Positions 1 to 8,338 of a stretch of DNA of 64,000 nucleotides are shown in pieces. The stretch spans positions 62,001-126,000 of the forward strand of contig NZ_JASE01000002.1 in the NCBI RefSeq assembly GCF_000622325.1, read 5' to 3'. The notes under the pieces are model-generated. The model had not been told where the DNA came from and did no database searches. It worked only from the letters and a program-made list of their open reading frames with translations. The DNA comes from Sulfitobacter geojensis (GTDB taxonomy: Bacteria > Pseudomonadota > Alphaproteobacteria > Rhodobacterales > Rhodobacteraceae). Position 1 is the first letter of the stretch. Each line of letters begins with the position of its first letter. A program made the translations under genes and the position numbers.

Positions 1-655
1 CCTTCATTGTCTCGGGCGACGCGGCGACATCCCGTTCACCCGCAATAAAAGCCGTCGGCATATTCAGCTCACCGAGATGACGCAAATAGTCGAGCCCCAT
101 CAAGGCATGAGCACAGCCGCGATAGCCGTCTTCGGTTGTTTGCAAAAACCCCTGCTTCAACAAATCTTCGGCCTCAGGGCGGGTTGCTCGAGTGTCATCA
201 CTCAACCACGACCCGACGGTGCCTTGCCATACGGCTTCGATGCCCCCCTCATCCAATTTGTCCAGACGATTATGCCAACTTTGAACGAACATTGGCGGTG
301 CATCCGCTCGCGCCGCACAGCAGACAATCCGCTCAACCCGTTGCGGTGCCGCTACCCCCAAACCAAGTGCCGTCATGCCGCCGAGTGACAACCCCACAAT
401 GGTCGCTTTTTCCACCTCGTGAGTCTCCAGAACAGCCAAGGCATCGGCAACAAGGTCATCAAACACATACGGCCCCTGCCCTATGGGGCTTTGGCCATGA
501 CCGCGCGTGTCGCAGCGGATCAAACGGTATCTGCGCTCCAAGAATGCGATTTGGTCATCCCACATGGACTGAGTCGCCCCCAAGCTGTTCAAAAGCAATA
601 GTGCCGGTGCGTCTCTAGGCCCTGAAATGGTTGAATATAGCTTGACGTCATTCAT
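1..655 (-). CDS. alpha/beta hydrolase, 3-oxoadipate enol-lactonase-like (partial)
   Basis: Reading leftwards from an ATG at 655, the frame stays open to the window edge, so the C-terminus is missing. About 218 residues are visible. The N-terminal part has the alpha/beta-hydrolase pattern: an oxyanion region near residues 20-30, a DTRGHG segment near 49-54 and a nucleophile elbow GLSLGG with the serine near residue 90. This resembles the PcaD enol-lactonase group, which opens lactones in aromatic ring cleavage pathways. That name is family resemblance only; the substrate is unknown. The gene shares strand with the LysR gene and lies beside an oxidative catabolic cluster. The catalytic acid and histidine lie partly outside the window. 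Confidence 0.75.
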   Translation of the reverse strand, partial: MNDVKLYSTISGPRDAPALLLLNSLGATQSMWDDQIAFLERRYRLIRCDTRGHGQSPIGQGPYVFDDLVADALAVLETHEVEKATIVGLSLGGMTALGLGVAAPQRVERIVCCAARADAPPMFVQSWHNRLDKLDEGGIEAVWQGTVGSWLSDDTRATRPEAEDLLKQGFLQTTEDGYRGCAHALMGLDYLRHLGELNMPTAFIAGERDVAASPETMK

Positions 656-837
656 GTGAGAACTGCCTTTGGTGGACGACGCCATGCGCCGAAAATGAAC
701 ATTATGTCGCGTACGAGTCGGCCCAGTGCGGTCGCTCCACGTGTCACGACACACGCTACTGGCAAGTAGCCCAACAGGGGTAACGATTATAAATTCGGCC
801 CGATATCAAGAAACCTGATAGCCTACGCGGATGGTAG

Positions 838-1755
838 TTAGCCTTGACTGACGGGCACGATTTCCAAAGTGGAGTTCAGTTCTTCTTGAAGAATGTTGGC
901 AAACTCCTGTGCCGCTTGGGACAGTGGTTTAGACCGTGGCTCAATGCGTAAGTAGTCCACATAAAGTGGCGGATCGCCAAGCGGCACAACACGCCGCCGA
1001 CTTCCGTCGAGGTCAGACACACATAAGATGCCCGGCAAAATTGCGACCCATTCAGAGCGCGCCACCAAATCAAGCGTGGCATACATCGTATCTATTTCGA
1101 GGATTTCGCGCACCTCAATGTCGTTTTGCACCAAATAATCCTCGATCTGCTTTCGCCGGATATTCGACCACCCCGGCACGACCAGCCGTTGAGGCGGTAG
1201 GGACTTTAGCCTCAAGGCCTTTGTGTTCGGCAGATCGCGGTCGGCCGAACATACAAAACATTCCTGATCGCGCCCCATGTTGGTTCCGGCCAAGAAACGG
1301 TCGCGGTCGAAGTTGGGCACAACGGCGAAATCCAATTTCCCGGCGGATACGGACTCGGCCAATTCCCCCGAATAGGCCTCAGACACCGAAACCCTGACAT
1401 CGCTGAATTCTTCGGAAAAGCGTAGCAGAACATTTGTCAGAACCGAACGCGTGAACGTCGGCATCAAGCCCACATGGACATTGCCGACAACTGCTTTGGA
1501 AAGCGACCGCAATCGGTCTTCGGCACGGTTCGCTGCGGCGATAACCTGAACGGCTTCGTCATAGAACAGACGTCCTGATTCCGTTGGTGTCACCCCCGAG
1601 GAACTACGCGTGAACAACGGGACATTGAAGCGCTTTTCAATCTGGGACACATGCGTCGACAGACCGGATTGCGTCGCATTGACACGTCCCGCAGCAGCAG
1701 AAAACGACCCTTCTTCGTAGACCGCAACAAAGTAGCGTAGTTGTTGGAGTTTCAT
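838..1755 (-). CDS. LysR-family transcriptional regulator
   Basis: The 305-residue protein has the standard LysR length. Residues 1-60 form the winged HTH, opening with MKLQQLRYFVAV and containing the recognition helix around ATQSGLSTHVSQIE. The remainder is a periplasmic-binding-like effector domain. It is transcribed away from the beta-keto acid cleavage gene, with a 147-bp AT-rich intergenic stretch between them. That is the usual position for a LysR protein controlling the divergent gene and itself. The effector is not predictable. Start chosen at the ATG preceding the canonical LysR N-terminus. Confidence 0.88.
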   Translation of the reverse strand: MKLQQLRYFVAVYEEGSFSAAAGRVNATQSGLSTHVSQIEKRFNVPLFTRSSSGVTPTESGRLFYDEAVQVIAAANRAEDRLRSLSKAVVGNVHVGLMPTFTRSVLTNVLLRFSEEFSDVRVSVSEAYSGELAESVSAGKLDFAVVPNFDRDRFLAGTNMGRDQECFVCSADRDLPNTKALRLKSLPPQRLVVPGWSNIRRKQIEDYLVQNDIEVREILEIDTMYATLDLVARSEWVAILPGILCVSDLDGSRRRVVPLGDPPLYVDYLRIEPRSKPLSQAAQEFANILQEELNSTLEIVPVSQG

Positions 1756-1902
1756 GGACCATCCATCAGGTTATGCTATAGGAAACATACATTAATATAA
1801 GTAGGTTTGAACCCAACAGTTGTAGTATCACTCTCGCGAACATCCGCGTCGATGTAAGTCAACAGCGGCGCAATCGCATATATATAAGATTGGACCCTTG
1901 TT

Positions 1903-2691
1903 ATGAGATGCCTGCCAAGATTGATGGTCGCTCCGAATGGCGCAAGACGCAGTCAATCGGATCACCCTGCCCTCCCCGTCACCGATGCCGAAATCCTCGC
2001 AACAGCGATATCGTGCCAAGAAGCCGGAGCAGATGGGATTCATGTCCACATTCGCGATGTCGAGGGGCGGCATGAACTTGATACGGGTCACTATCGCGCT
2101 GTGCTGGATCAACTCTGTGACACGGTTCCGGACATGTATGTGCAAGTCACTTCAGAAGCCGCCGGTCGCTATAGCGGCGCCGAGCAACGCACGATTATGC
2201 AGGTCCTTCAACCCGCATATGTGTCGGTGGCCTTGCGAGAAATGGTCCGTGAACCGCAAGATTGGGCTCAAGCGCAGGAGTTCTACGAATGGGCCACGTC
2301 CTCAGGCGTAGAAATTCAACATATCCTTTACTCCCCCGAAGACGTGCAGTGGTTTGTCCGAGCAATCCATGAACAGCGCATCCCGGGCACACACCACCTC
2401 ATCCTGCTTGTGCAGGGAACATATGCGCATGGCTCGCAGGGTCGGGCCTATCTGGAGGACTATCTGACCGAACTTGGCAAGGCAGACGGCATGTCCTTTG
2501 ACTGGATGCTATGTGCGTTCGGTCAGCAAGAAACAGAAAGCCTTGCGCGTGCGGCCCAACTTGGCGGCAAGGCACGTGTCGGCTTCGAGAACTCGCTATG
2601 GAACATGGACGGGACACTGGCGAAGAATAATGCCGAACGCGTTCGCGAAGTTGATACCGCCATAAAGCGAGCCGTTCAAAAGACCATCTAA
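1903..2691 (+). CDS. beta-keto acid cleavage enzyme (BKACE, DUF849 family)
   Basis: The protein has 262 residues with the VAPNGAR motif at the N-terminus, a metal-binding HVH near residue 48, a QVTSEA segment and GFENSLW near the C-terminus, where the glutamate is expected to bind zinc. BKACE enzymes condense a beta-keto acid with acetyl-CoA and cleave it to acetoacetate and a new acyl-CoA; the founding member is 3-keto-5-aminohexanoate cleavage enzyme. The protein is at the short end of the family. No clear Shine-Dalgarno precedes the ATG. Divergence from a LysR gene and neighbouring monooxygenase and hydrolase genes suggest a degradation pathway ending in CoA thioesters; the substrate is unknown. 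Confidence 0.85.
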   Translation: MRCLPRLMVAPNGARRSQSDHPALPVTDAEILATAISCQEAGADGIHVHIRDVEGRHELDTGHYRAVLDQLCDTVPDMYVQVTSEAAGRYSGAEQRTIMQVLQPAYVSVALREMVREPQDWAQAQEFYEWATSSGVEIQHILYSPEDVQWFVRAIHEQRIPGTHHLILLVQGTYAHGSQGRAYLEDYLTELGKADGMSFDWMLCAFGQQETESLARAAQLGGKARVGFENSLWNMDGTLAKNNAERVREVDTAIKRAVQKTI

Positions 2692-2702
2692 CGCGTCGCT
2701 GG

Positions 2703-3638
2703 TCAGATCAACGACTGAAGCACGGTGGTAAAGCTTTCCAACTGAGTCTCACTGAACTTGCCAAAGGCCTCTTCGGCATGGGCTCCTGCGACGTCCCAAC
2801 AGCGCCTTGCCTTGGCATGTCCAGCTTCGGTCATTTCATAAACACTACCATTGTAGCGAATGAAGTCCCTGTCCGACAGGCCGCGCAGCGCGTCGTCGAC
2901 CTCATCAATCGGGACGTTTAACTGCGTGATCAATTGTTCCGCCTTCAGTGCAGGCAAATCTGTCATGATCAACAATGCACGGGCTTCGACGACATTGAGG
3001 CCCAGCGTCTGAATCTTGGGTTGATAGCGGGCTTGATAGGCTTGAACGGCACGCATCATTAAAAAGAACTTGTGGTTCTCTACTTTGCCATCCGACGGCG
3101 CGTGCAACGGATCTGCCTCGGCACATTTAGACGTCTCAGGGTGGCCAAAGATCATTGAATAGGAGCCTTGATGAAAGCATAGCGGCGCACGCCCGAAATC
3201 ATCAAATGCCACCACTTTGCCGATAAATATCCAATGATCCCCTCCGTCCAGTTTGTCGTAGGTCTCACATTGGAAACGCCCTGAGCAGCCCGAAAACAAG
3301 GGCGCACCGCCAATGCCGGCTTCCCACGGGACACCAGCAAACTTGTCCACCTGCTGACGGGCAAAATGATTTGATAGGTCCATTTGTTCACTCGCAAGAA
3401 TGTTGACTGCAAAATGCGGCGACGATTCAAAGATGGCGTTGCTTTTTGCCTCCTTCATGCTGCTCCACAGTATCAGCGGCGGGTCCATCGACAGCGAATT
3501 GAAGCTGTTGGCGGTGACTCCAACCTTTTCTCCATTGGGCCCGCATGCGGTAATAATGGTTACTCCGGTGGCAAAATTACCCAGCGCTCTGCGAAACGCG
3601 CGAAGATCGACTTTGGTTTCGGCAACGGGATTGGGCAC
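2703..3638 (-). CDS. two-domain flavin reductase with MarR-like C-terminal domain
   Basis: The 311-residue protein has a flavin reductase FMN-binding fold in residues about 10-165, with TGVTIITA and GVTANSFNSLSMDPP motifs. A roughly 130-residue C-terminal domain is related to MarR winged helices. The same two-domain layout is known for the C1 reductase of Acinetobacter p-hydroxyphenylacetate hydroxylase, in which the MarR-like part senses the aromatic substrate. The reductase would supply reduced flavin to a partner monooxygenase, and a luciferase-like monooxygenase lies 103 bp upstream on the same strand. The gene ends 12 bp from the convergent BKACE gene. Substrate control of flavin reduction is inferred from domain layout. 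Confidence 0.82.
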   Translation of the reverse strand: MPNPVAETKVDLRAFRRALGNFATGVTIITACGPNGEKVGVTANSFNSLSMDPPLILWSSMKEAKSNAIFESSPHFAVNILASEQMDLSNHFARQQVDKFAGVPWEAGIGGAPLFSGCSGRFQCETYDKLDGGDHWIFIGKVVAFDDFGRAPLCFHQGSYSMIFGHPETSKCAEADPLHAPSDGKVENHKFFLMMRAVQAYQARYQPKIQTLGLNVVEARALLIMTDLPALKAEQLITQLNVPIDEVDDALRGLSDRDFIRYNGSVYEMTEAGHAKARRCWDVAGAHAEEAFGKFSETQLESFTTVLQSLI

Positions 3639-3741
3639 GGCTCAACCTCCTAGTGTTAGCATGGTTATCTTAGTCTCAAGAAAGACGAGTGAACTGCGAA
3701 CCGACCGTGTCTTGGCCGAGACGCCCGCTCTTGGTTCAGTT

Positions 3742-4845
3742 CTACAAATATGCAGGTTCGGATTTTGTGGCCTCGTCCAAGATCGGCATCACCTTTTCTG
3801 CCATCAGGATCATGCTTTCTCGGCCAAGCTCGTAATCGGTCCAGTCATGGCCTGCGTAGACTAGATGGTTGAACGTCCCCGTTGTTTCGCGAAGCTCTAA
3901 CACCTGATCCGCCACCGATTGCGGATCGCCGTGGATCACCAAACGGTCCAGCACATAATCAAGCGTTACCTCTTCGTCTGGCATGGCCTGATCTTCTTTG
4001 AACAGGTTCAACCGTCCACCTTTGCGTAACTTTGTTAGCAACTGCGAATAATACAGCACGTAGGGGCTACCCGGATCACGTGCATAGGAGCGCGCTGTTT
4101 GCTCATCCCGTGCAACGCAGATGTTCTTCGCCACGCGCCATTCGTCATAAGAGGCCAGTTTTCCCGCCTGTTTGCAGCCCTCGGCGTAATTGGGCCAATG
4201 TGTCGCCGCCCATTTGGGCAACAAGAAGTTCGCCGAGATCGGTTGCCATCCCCGCGCAGCCATTGCCGTCACCCCCTTGGAAAACGGGGCAACGACTGTG
4301 CCGATAATGGGGGGATGCGGATCTTGGTAAGGTTTCATTATGTCACCCTGACCAATCTCTCGCATCATTGTGTTTTGTGTGGACACTTCATAGTAGTCAC
4401 CCTTGAGATTATATGGGGCTTCTCCCGCCCAGATATCGAGCACCATGTTAATACACTCAAGAAACATTGCGTTCCGGTCTCTATTGAGATTCCCGAAAAT
4501 CTCCGCATCGGACATCAAACCACCTGGTGAAATGCCAAAGTTCAAACGCCCTTCCAACATATGGTCCAGCATCGCAATTTCGGCAGCGACCCGCGCAGGA
4601 TGGGAATTAGGCAAATTGACAGTGCCAGTCCCCAGTCGAATGTTCTTGGTTTCGTAAGCAAGGCTGGCCAGAAACGCGACAGTCGACGTAATGATCTCGG
4701 CTTGATCGGTGGTATGCTCTCCGCAATACGCCTCGGCAAATCCCAGTGAGTCGGCCAACAAGAACGCTTCGCGGTCTTCAGCAAGACTTTTCGAAAACGG
4801 CTTGCCAATCGGATGAATGGGCATCGTGAAAAATGATAGTTGCAT
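3742..4845 (-). CDS. luciferase-like (LLM class) flavin-dependent monooxygenase
   Basis: The ATG at 4845 is chosen because AAGGAG lies just upstream; the longer frame to 4866 would put that site inside the gene. The 367-residue product has the bacterial luciferase TIM-barrel pattern: MQLSFFTMP at the N-terminus, YCGEHTTDQAE, RLGTGTVNLP, HPARVAAE and LNFGISPGG. Enzymes of this class use reduced FMN from a separate reductase to insert oxygen. The reductase gene directly downstream fits a two-component system. Neighbouring BKACE and hydrolase genes point to catabolism of an unknown terpenoid, aromatic or heteroatom compound. No membrane or signal segments are seen. Confidence 0.86.
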   Translation of the reverse strand: MQLSFFTMPIHPIGKPFSKSLAEDREAFLLADSLGFAEAYCGEHTTDQAEIITSTVAFLASLAYETKNIRLGTGTVNLPNSHPARVAAEIAMLDHMLEGRLNFGISPGGLMSDAEIFGNLNRDRNAMFLECINMVLDIWAGEAPYNLKGDYYEVSTQNTMMREIGQGDIMKPYQDPHPPIIGTVVAPFSKGVTAMAARGWQPISANFLLPKWAATHWPNYAEGCKQAGKLASYDEWRVAKNICVARDEQTARSYARDPGSPYVLYYSQLLTKLRKGGRLNLFKEDQAMPDEEVTLDYVLDRLVIHGDPQSVADQVLELRETTGTFNHLVYAGHDWTDYELGRESMILMAEKVMPILDEATKSEPAYL

Positions 4846-4992
4846 TGGTCGCTCCTTCGTTCCCACCTACCTTGTCGAACCACCAAATCAATTTGAACTG
4901 ATAGTTTAAGATGCTTTCTATCCGATTTTCTGATATGAAAAATCACCGTGGCCGGTTCAACAGCAGTGAGTTATTGTGAGACGAATACGAAC
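4846..4992. other. intergenic stretch between monooxygenase and IS6
   Basis: This is the AT-rich upstream region of the monooxygenase gene, cut by the left terminal repeat of the IS6 element. No complete promoter can be assigned and no gene is visible. Confidence 0.5.
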
Positions 4993-5813
4993 GGGACTGT
5001 TGCGTTAATCCGCTGACGGCAAGCATATGCCTAGATAGTTCGGTTGGTCATGCCGCTGCGGCGAACAGTCCGCTGATGAATTCGATCTCTCCGCTGACGC
5101 CGGGTTGTTTGTGATGGATGTGGCCGCGTTTGATGGTTCGGATTGTTTCGATGCCGCTGAGGGTCGCTTTGGCCGTTCGGAGCGACCGGAAACTTTGGCG
5201 ATACCCGAGGAGGCGCTTCATGGCAGCGTGGTCGCTCTCTACCAGATTGTTTCGCCACTTTTGATCGATGTGCCGGATGCTGTCGAAGTGTGGATCGTAG
5301 CGGTGGTTGATCTCGCGGATGACGCGCCGATAGGCGCGCGCTTTATCGGTGCAGATGGTCACAGGCCGATGCAGGCGTACACGTTCAATCGCCTTTTTCA
5401 GAAAGGCTTTGGCCGCCTTCGCATCTCGGCGCGCGGTGAGGCGAAAATCGATCATCTGACCATTTGCATCGACCGCACGCCAGAGATAACGCCATTTGCC
5501 GCCCACACGGATGTAAGTTTCGTCCACGTGCCAATCGACGCTGGCGCGGCGCAGATGCTTTTCGGTGCGCTTGGTCAATTCGGGGCCGAACTTCTGAACC
5601 CAGCGATAAATGGTCGACCGGTCAACGGTGACTTCGCGCTCTGCCAGGAGATCGACCACATCCTGATAGGATAATGGGTAACGCAGGTACCAACGCACAG
5701 CACACAAGATGATCTCACGCGGAAAGCGATGATGCTTGAACGGGGATTTACGCAGCATGTCTAACCTCAAAAGCGCGAAAGTGGCCAAGCCAACCGATTA
5801 ATGCAACAGTCCC
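4993..5813 (-). mobile_element. IS6-family insertion sequence (821 bp)
   Basis: The element is bounded by 18-bp terminal inverted repeats at 4993-5010 and 5796-5813. They begin GGGACTGTTGCG or GGGACTGTTGCA and differ at one base. It holds a single transposase gene. The eight bases outside each end, ATACGAAC and GCTGGATC, do not match, so the usual 8-bp target duplication is absent. It sits exactly between the catabolic cargo and the plasmid backbone. Confidence 0.92.
5048..5758 (-). CDS. IS6-family transposase
   Basis: The ATG at 5758 gives the usual IS6 N-terminus MLRKSPFKHHRFP; an upstream in-frame ATG at 5788 lies close to the terminal repeat and is not favoured. The 236-residue protein has an N-terminal zinc/HTH part with SYQDVVDLLAER and a DDE catalytic core: the first aspartate in HVDETY near residue 79, TDKARAY in the middle and the glutamate in NLVESDHAAMKR. 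IS6 transposases move by replicative transposition and form cointegrates, which explains rearranged junctions. The gene appears intact. Confidence 0.93.
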   Translation of the reverse strand: MLRKSPFKHHRFPREIILCAVRWYLRYPLSYQDVVDLLAEREVTVDRSTIYRWVQKFGPELTKRTEKHLRRASVDWHVDETYIRVGGKWRYLWRAVDANGQMIDFRLTARRDAKAAKAFLKKAIERVRLHRPVTICTDKARAYRRVIREINHRYDPHFDSIRHIDQKWRNNLVESDHAAMKRLLGYRQSFRSLRTAKATLSGIETIRTIKRGHIHHKQPGVSGEIEFISGLFAAAA

Positions 5814-5834
5814 GCTGGATCTGATCACAACGGT

Positions 5835-6902
5835 CTAGTCCTTGATCCGCCACATCCTGAATCGTCCTTGTTGCGTCACTTCTCGGATCAGGCCTCTCTC
5901 TTCCATCCAGGCGAGGTTCCTTTGAACCGCCGCGCGACTTGCGCCTGTTAATGCCTCCGCCATCGGGGCTGACACCAAAGGCCACTCTGTCAACGCCGAA
6001 CGAAGAGCCGCCGGAGTTCGCCCCGAAAGCTGAGACATGACTCCTTCCGCCCGAGCACTCCATGTCTCGGCATCGTCTAGATGCCGTATCGCCGTCAGAA
6101 TTGCGCTGTTCATCCCATCCAACCAGCGAGCCAAACGTTCGGTCGGCGAGCCCGAGACACGCAACCCCCCTGCCCCGCCCATGGCGAGCGGTGCAAATAC
6201 AGCACCCCTTCCATCGCTGACAGCGATCCTGGACGCGGTGACGGCGGCTTCCATCTGGCCGCCGTGCTGTCCGAGGCCGGCCAGGTTCCAGAGATGAAAG
6301 CCCATGCAAGCCCGCGTGATTGGGTGGAGCTCGGCTGCTGCAGCCATTATGTCCAACCATCCGCCCGCGCGATCTTCGAAACGCTCAGCGCCGCCTGCAA
6401 TGTTCTCGGGATCGCGGCGATCCAGGAGGGCGGCCAAGTCAGCCTTCGGTCCAGGACCGCCTGTCAGGCGCCGAACAGCCCAGCCAACTCTTGCCAGGGC
6501 ATTTGGGTTATCCTGTGCACCTGACAGCCGCATCGATATCCAAAGCGCCAGACGATCAGAACTCACCCGATCCCCTGCGAACCAGCTAAGGTCCGCCGCC
6601 TCGATCAAAGCGAGGCGATGCCGCCAGCCTTCCGGGCCACGCAGCAACCGGTCGTCCAGAGCACCCAAGCGTCCAGCAACCCGTGCCAGTCGCGCAGCGT
6701 GAACGCCTTCTGCCTTTGCCCAGTCTTCGATGACGGCAGTGTCCGGCGGTTCCGCTCGCGGCCCGGGAGGCAAATCATATGGTTCTTCTTCGAATGGTCC
6801 TGGCAGAAACCAGAGATCCTCTTCGAGAGCCTCTTCATCCTCCTCGATGGTGAAGAGGGGGTTATTGAAATCATCAGTTAAAGCGGATGCTTGGGTCTTC
6901 AT
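5835..6902 (-). CDS. plasmid HTH protein, DUF1612/RHE_PE00001-like
   Basis: The 355-residue protein has an acidic N-terminus rich in E and D (residues 15-45) and a helical middle. A C-terminal winged HTH of about 60 residues contains APMAEALTGASRAAVQRN and MEERGLIREV. The layout resembles the RHE_PE00001/DUF1612 proteins found next to repABC replicons in Rhizobiales and Rhodobacterales; this assignment is from memory of the family and is moderate. The role is unknown, but the HTH and the dyad abutting its start codon point to an autoregulated DNA-binding protein. It ends 22 bp from the IS6 right end and appears intact. Confidence 0.6.
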   Translation of the reverse strand: MKTQASALTDDFNNPLFTIEEDEEALEEDLWFLPGPFEEEPYDLPPGPRAEPPDTAVIEDWAKAEGVHAARLARVAGRLGALDDRLLRGPEGWRHRLALIEAADLSWFAGDRVSSDRLALWISMRLSGAQDNPNALARVGWAVRRLTGGPGPKADLAALLDRRDPENIAGGAERFEDRAGGWLDIMAAAAELHPITRACMGFHLWNLAGLGQHGGQMEAAVTASRIAVSDGRGAVFAPLAMGGAGGLRVSGSPTERLARWLDGMNSAILTAIRHLDDAETWSARAEGVMSQLSGRTPAALRSALTEWPLVSAPMAEALTGASRAAVQRNLAWMEERGLIREVTQQGRFRMWRIKD

Positions 6903-6930
6903 ATGTGCAAAATACTGTTCTTTTGCACAT
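6903..6930. promoter_or_regulatory. perfect 10-bp-arm dyad, likely operator
   Basis: Arms ATGTGCAAAA (6903-6912) and TTTTGCACAT (6921-6930) are exact reverse complements separated by 8 bases. The dyad touches the start codon of the HTH gene that is read leftwards from 6902. This is the position of an autorepressor site. Confidence 0.6.
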
Positions 6931-7073
6931 TACCCAAGTGATTTTGTGGCGGTTGCCTTCGCTCTTTATATAGTATGCGCGCGCGACTGCCGGTGAAACC
7001 TCTCAGATCGCGCTCAGCGCAAGGAAACCAAGGGTTTTTGGACGAGCGCGACGAGAGAGCACCTGCTTGCATT

Positions 7074-7126
7074 CGTTTACAAACGGTCGTTTAGTAATGG
7101 TACCTTAAATTGCAAACGGCCCGTTT
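7074..7126. promoter_or_regulatory. repeated CGTTT/AAACG arms before resolvase (operator or res site)
   Basis: The stretch 7074-7092 reads CGTTT, AC, AAACG, GT, CGTTT, giving overlapping palindromes. A second palindrome, AAACGG-C-CCGTTT, lies at 7114-7126, two bases before the resolvase ATG. Paired palindromes ahead of a resolvase gene are the usual place for its recombination site and autoregulatory operator. The sequence does not resemble the classical Tn3 res consensus. Confidence 0.5.
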
Positions 7127-7128
7127 TC

Positions 7129-8037
7129 ATGCCCCTGATAGGCTACGCCCGCGTTTCCACAGAGGATCAGACCCCCCTGCCCCAGTCTGAGGCCCTGCAA
7201 ACTGCGGGATGCGTCGAAATCCATGAAGAGCACGCCTCCGGTGGCAATCGCGCCCGGCCGGTGCTTGCCCGTGTGCTGGAGCGCATTGGCAAGGGCGACA
7301 CGCTGGTTGTCGTGCGGATCGACCGGCTTGCGCGGTCTCTTTCGCACCTTCTCGAGGTAATCGAGCGTCTGGAGACAAAGGGTGCCTTCTTCCGCTCGCT
7401 CCAGGACCCGATCGACACGTCCTCCCCCCAAGGCAAGTTCACGTTGCAGGTTCTCGGCGCCGCGGCCGAGTTCGAGCGCGCGCTGATACGTGAGCGTACC
7501 AAGGCGGGCCTTGCCTCTGCGCGCGCCAAGGGTCGCGTTGGTGGCAATCCTGGGCTTCGCACCAAGGACCCCGCCGCGCTGCGCAAGGTGCGGCTGGCAC
7601 GACAGGACGGCTACATGGCGCGCCTGAACGAAACCGCGCAGGATTGGGTGCCACATGTGCGCCGCTTGCGCCCCGATATGGCATGGGAAGACATCCTGCG
7701 GTTTATCAATGGCCCCCTACCCCACAGCCGCCATTGGACGCAAAGCCGCCTGCTCCGCGCCGTGAAAGCATATGTGCGGGACGGGTTTCTGCCCGCTGAA
7801 GTGCTTGGACGCGCTGGACGTCGCGAAACCGACGATCGCCTGCCTGCGATTGTTGCGGCCATCAAAGGTTCGGACCCGGATATCACGCTACAGGCGATCT
7901 GCGACCGGTTGGAAGCCATGCGTGAGCGGACTCCACGGGGACGTACAAGCTGGCAACCGTCATCCGTCAGGATGCTGTTGGAACGGGCGGAGCGACTTGG
8001 CCTCATGCCGTACGAATCGAGCCAAAATCAGATGTAG
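7129..8037 (+). CDS. serine recombinase / resolvase
   Basis: The 302-residue protein starts MPLIGYARVSTEDQ, placing the catalytic serine at residue 10. It carries the resolvase motifs VVRIDRLARS and AEFERALIRERTKAGL in the first 140 residues. The C-terminal half, residues 150-302, is longer than in Tn3 TnpR and probably holds more than one DNA-binding unit. It likely resolves plasmid multimers. No Shine-Dalgarno is visible because a palindrome ends two bases before the ATG, so translation may be leaderless. It lies upstream of repABC on the same strand. It could also belong to a lost transposon. Confidence 0.85.
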   Translation: MPLIGYARVSTEDQTPLPQSEALQTAGCVEIHEEHASGGNRARPVLARVLERIGKGDTLVVVRIDRLARSLSHLLEVIERLETKGAFFRSLQDPIDTSSPQGKFTLQVLGAAAEFERALIRERTKAGLASARAKGRVGGNPGLRTKDPAALRKVRLARQDGYMARLNETAQDWVPHVRRLRPDMAWEDILRFINGPLPHSRHWTQSRLLRAVKAYVRDGFLPAEVLGRAGRRETDDRLPAIVAAIKGSDPDITLQAICDRLEAMRERTPRGRTSWQPSSVRMLLERAERLGLMPYESSQNQM

Positions 8038-8211
8038 CTTCTGACCCGAATCCAAAAAATTTCACCGGGAGAAAACTCCGCAGGAGGCAGAAAGTGCCAT
8101 TAGTTGCTTGGGGTTAGCTGCTAATGTGCCAACTCAACAGAGTAGCGGCTCGATTTGGTTAGATCTGCATTTAATATATCTATATCAATGACTTGCTGAG
8201 TTTTTTACACG

Positions 8212-8237
8212 ACAACACTTATAGGTGTTGTGGATAA
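8212..8237. promoter_or_regulatory. palindrome overlapping a consensus DnaA box
   Basis: ACAACAC (8212-8218) and GTGTTGT (8225-8231) form a dyad with a 6-base spacer. TGTGGATAA at 8229-8237 is the reverse complement of the perfect DnaA box TTATCCACA. Such a box ahead of repA could mark host-dependent origin function or repA control. Confidence 0.55.
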
Positions 8238-8291
8238 CTTTCACACTACATTTAGATTCTTCTTGCCGGACTCACTGGATCGTGGCATTCC

Positions 8292-8338
8292 CATTCTGAC
8301 GGCAAAACGCGTCAGACACGCTGTACACCGTCAGAATG
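8292..8338. promoter_or_regulatory. inverted repeat and CGTCAG iterations upstream of repA
   Basis: An exact 11-bp inverted repeat, CATTCTGACGG at 8292-8302 and CCGTCAGAATG at 8328-8338, encloses a further CGTCAG at 8310-8315 that also pairs with CTGACG at 8296-8301. It lies 40 bp before the repA start, where repABC plasmids are autoregulated by RepA with RepB. Confidence 0.6.

Noticed and set aside
8040-8100. Possible extra gene between resolvase and repA
   Set aside because: No frame of useful length with a ribosome site.
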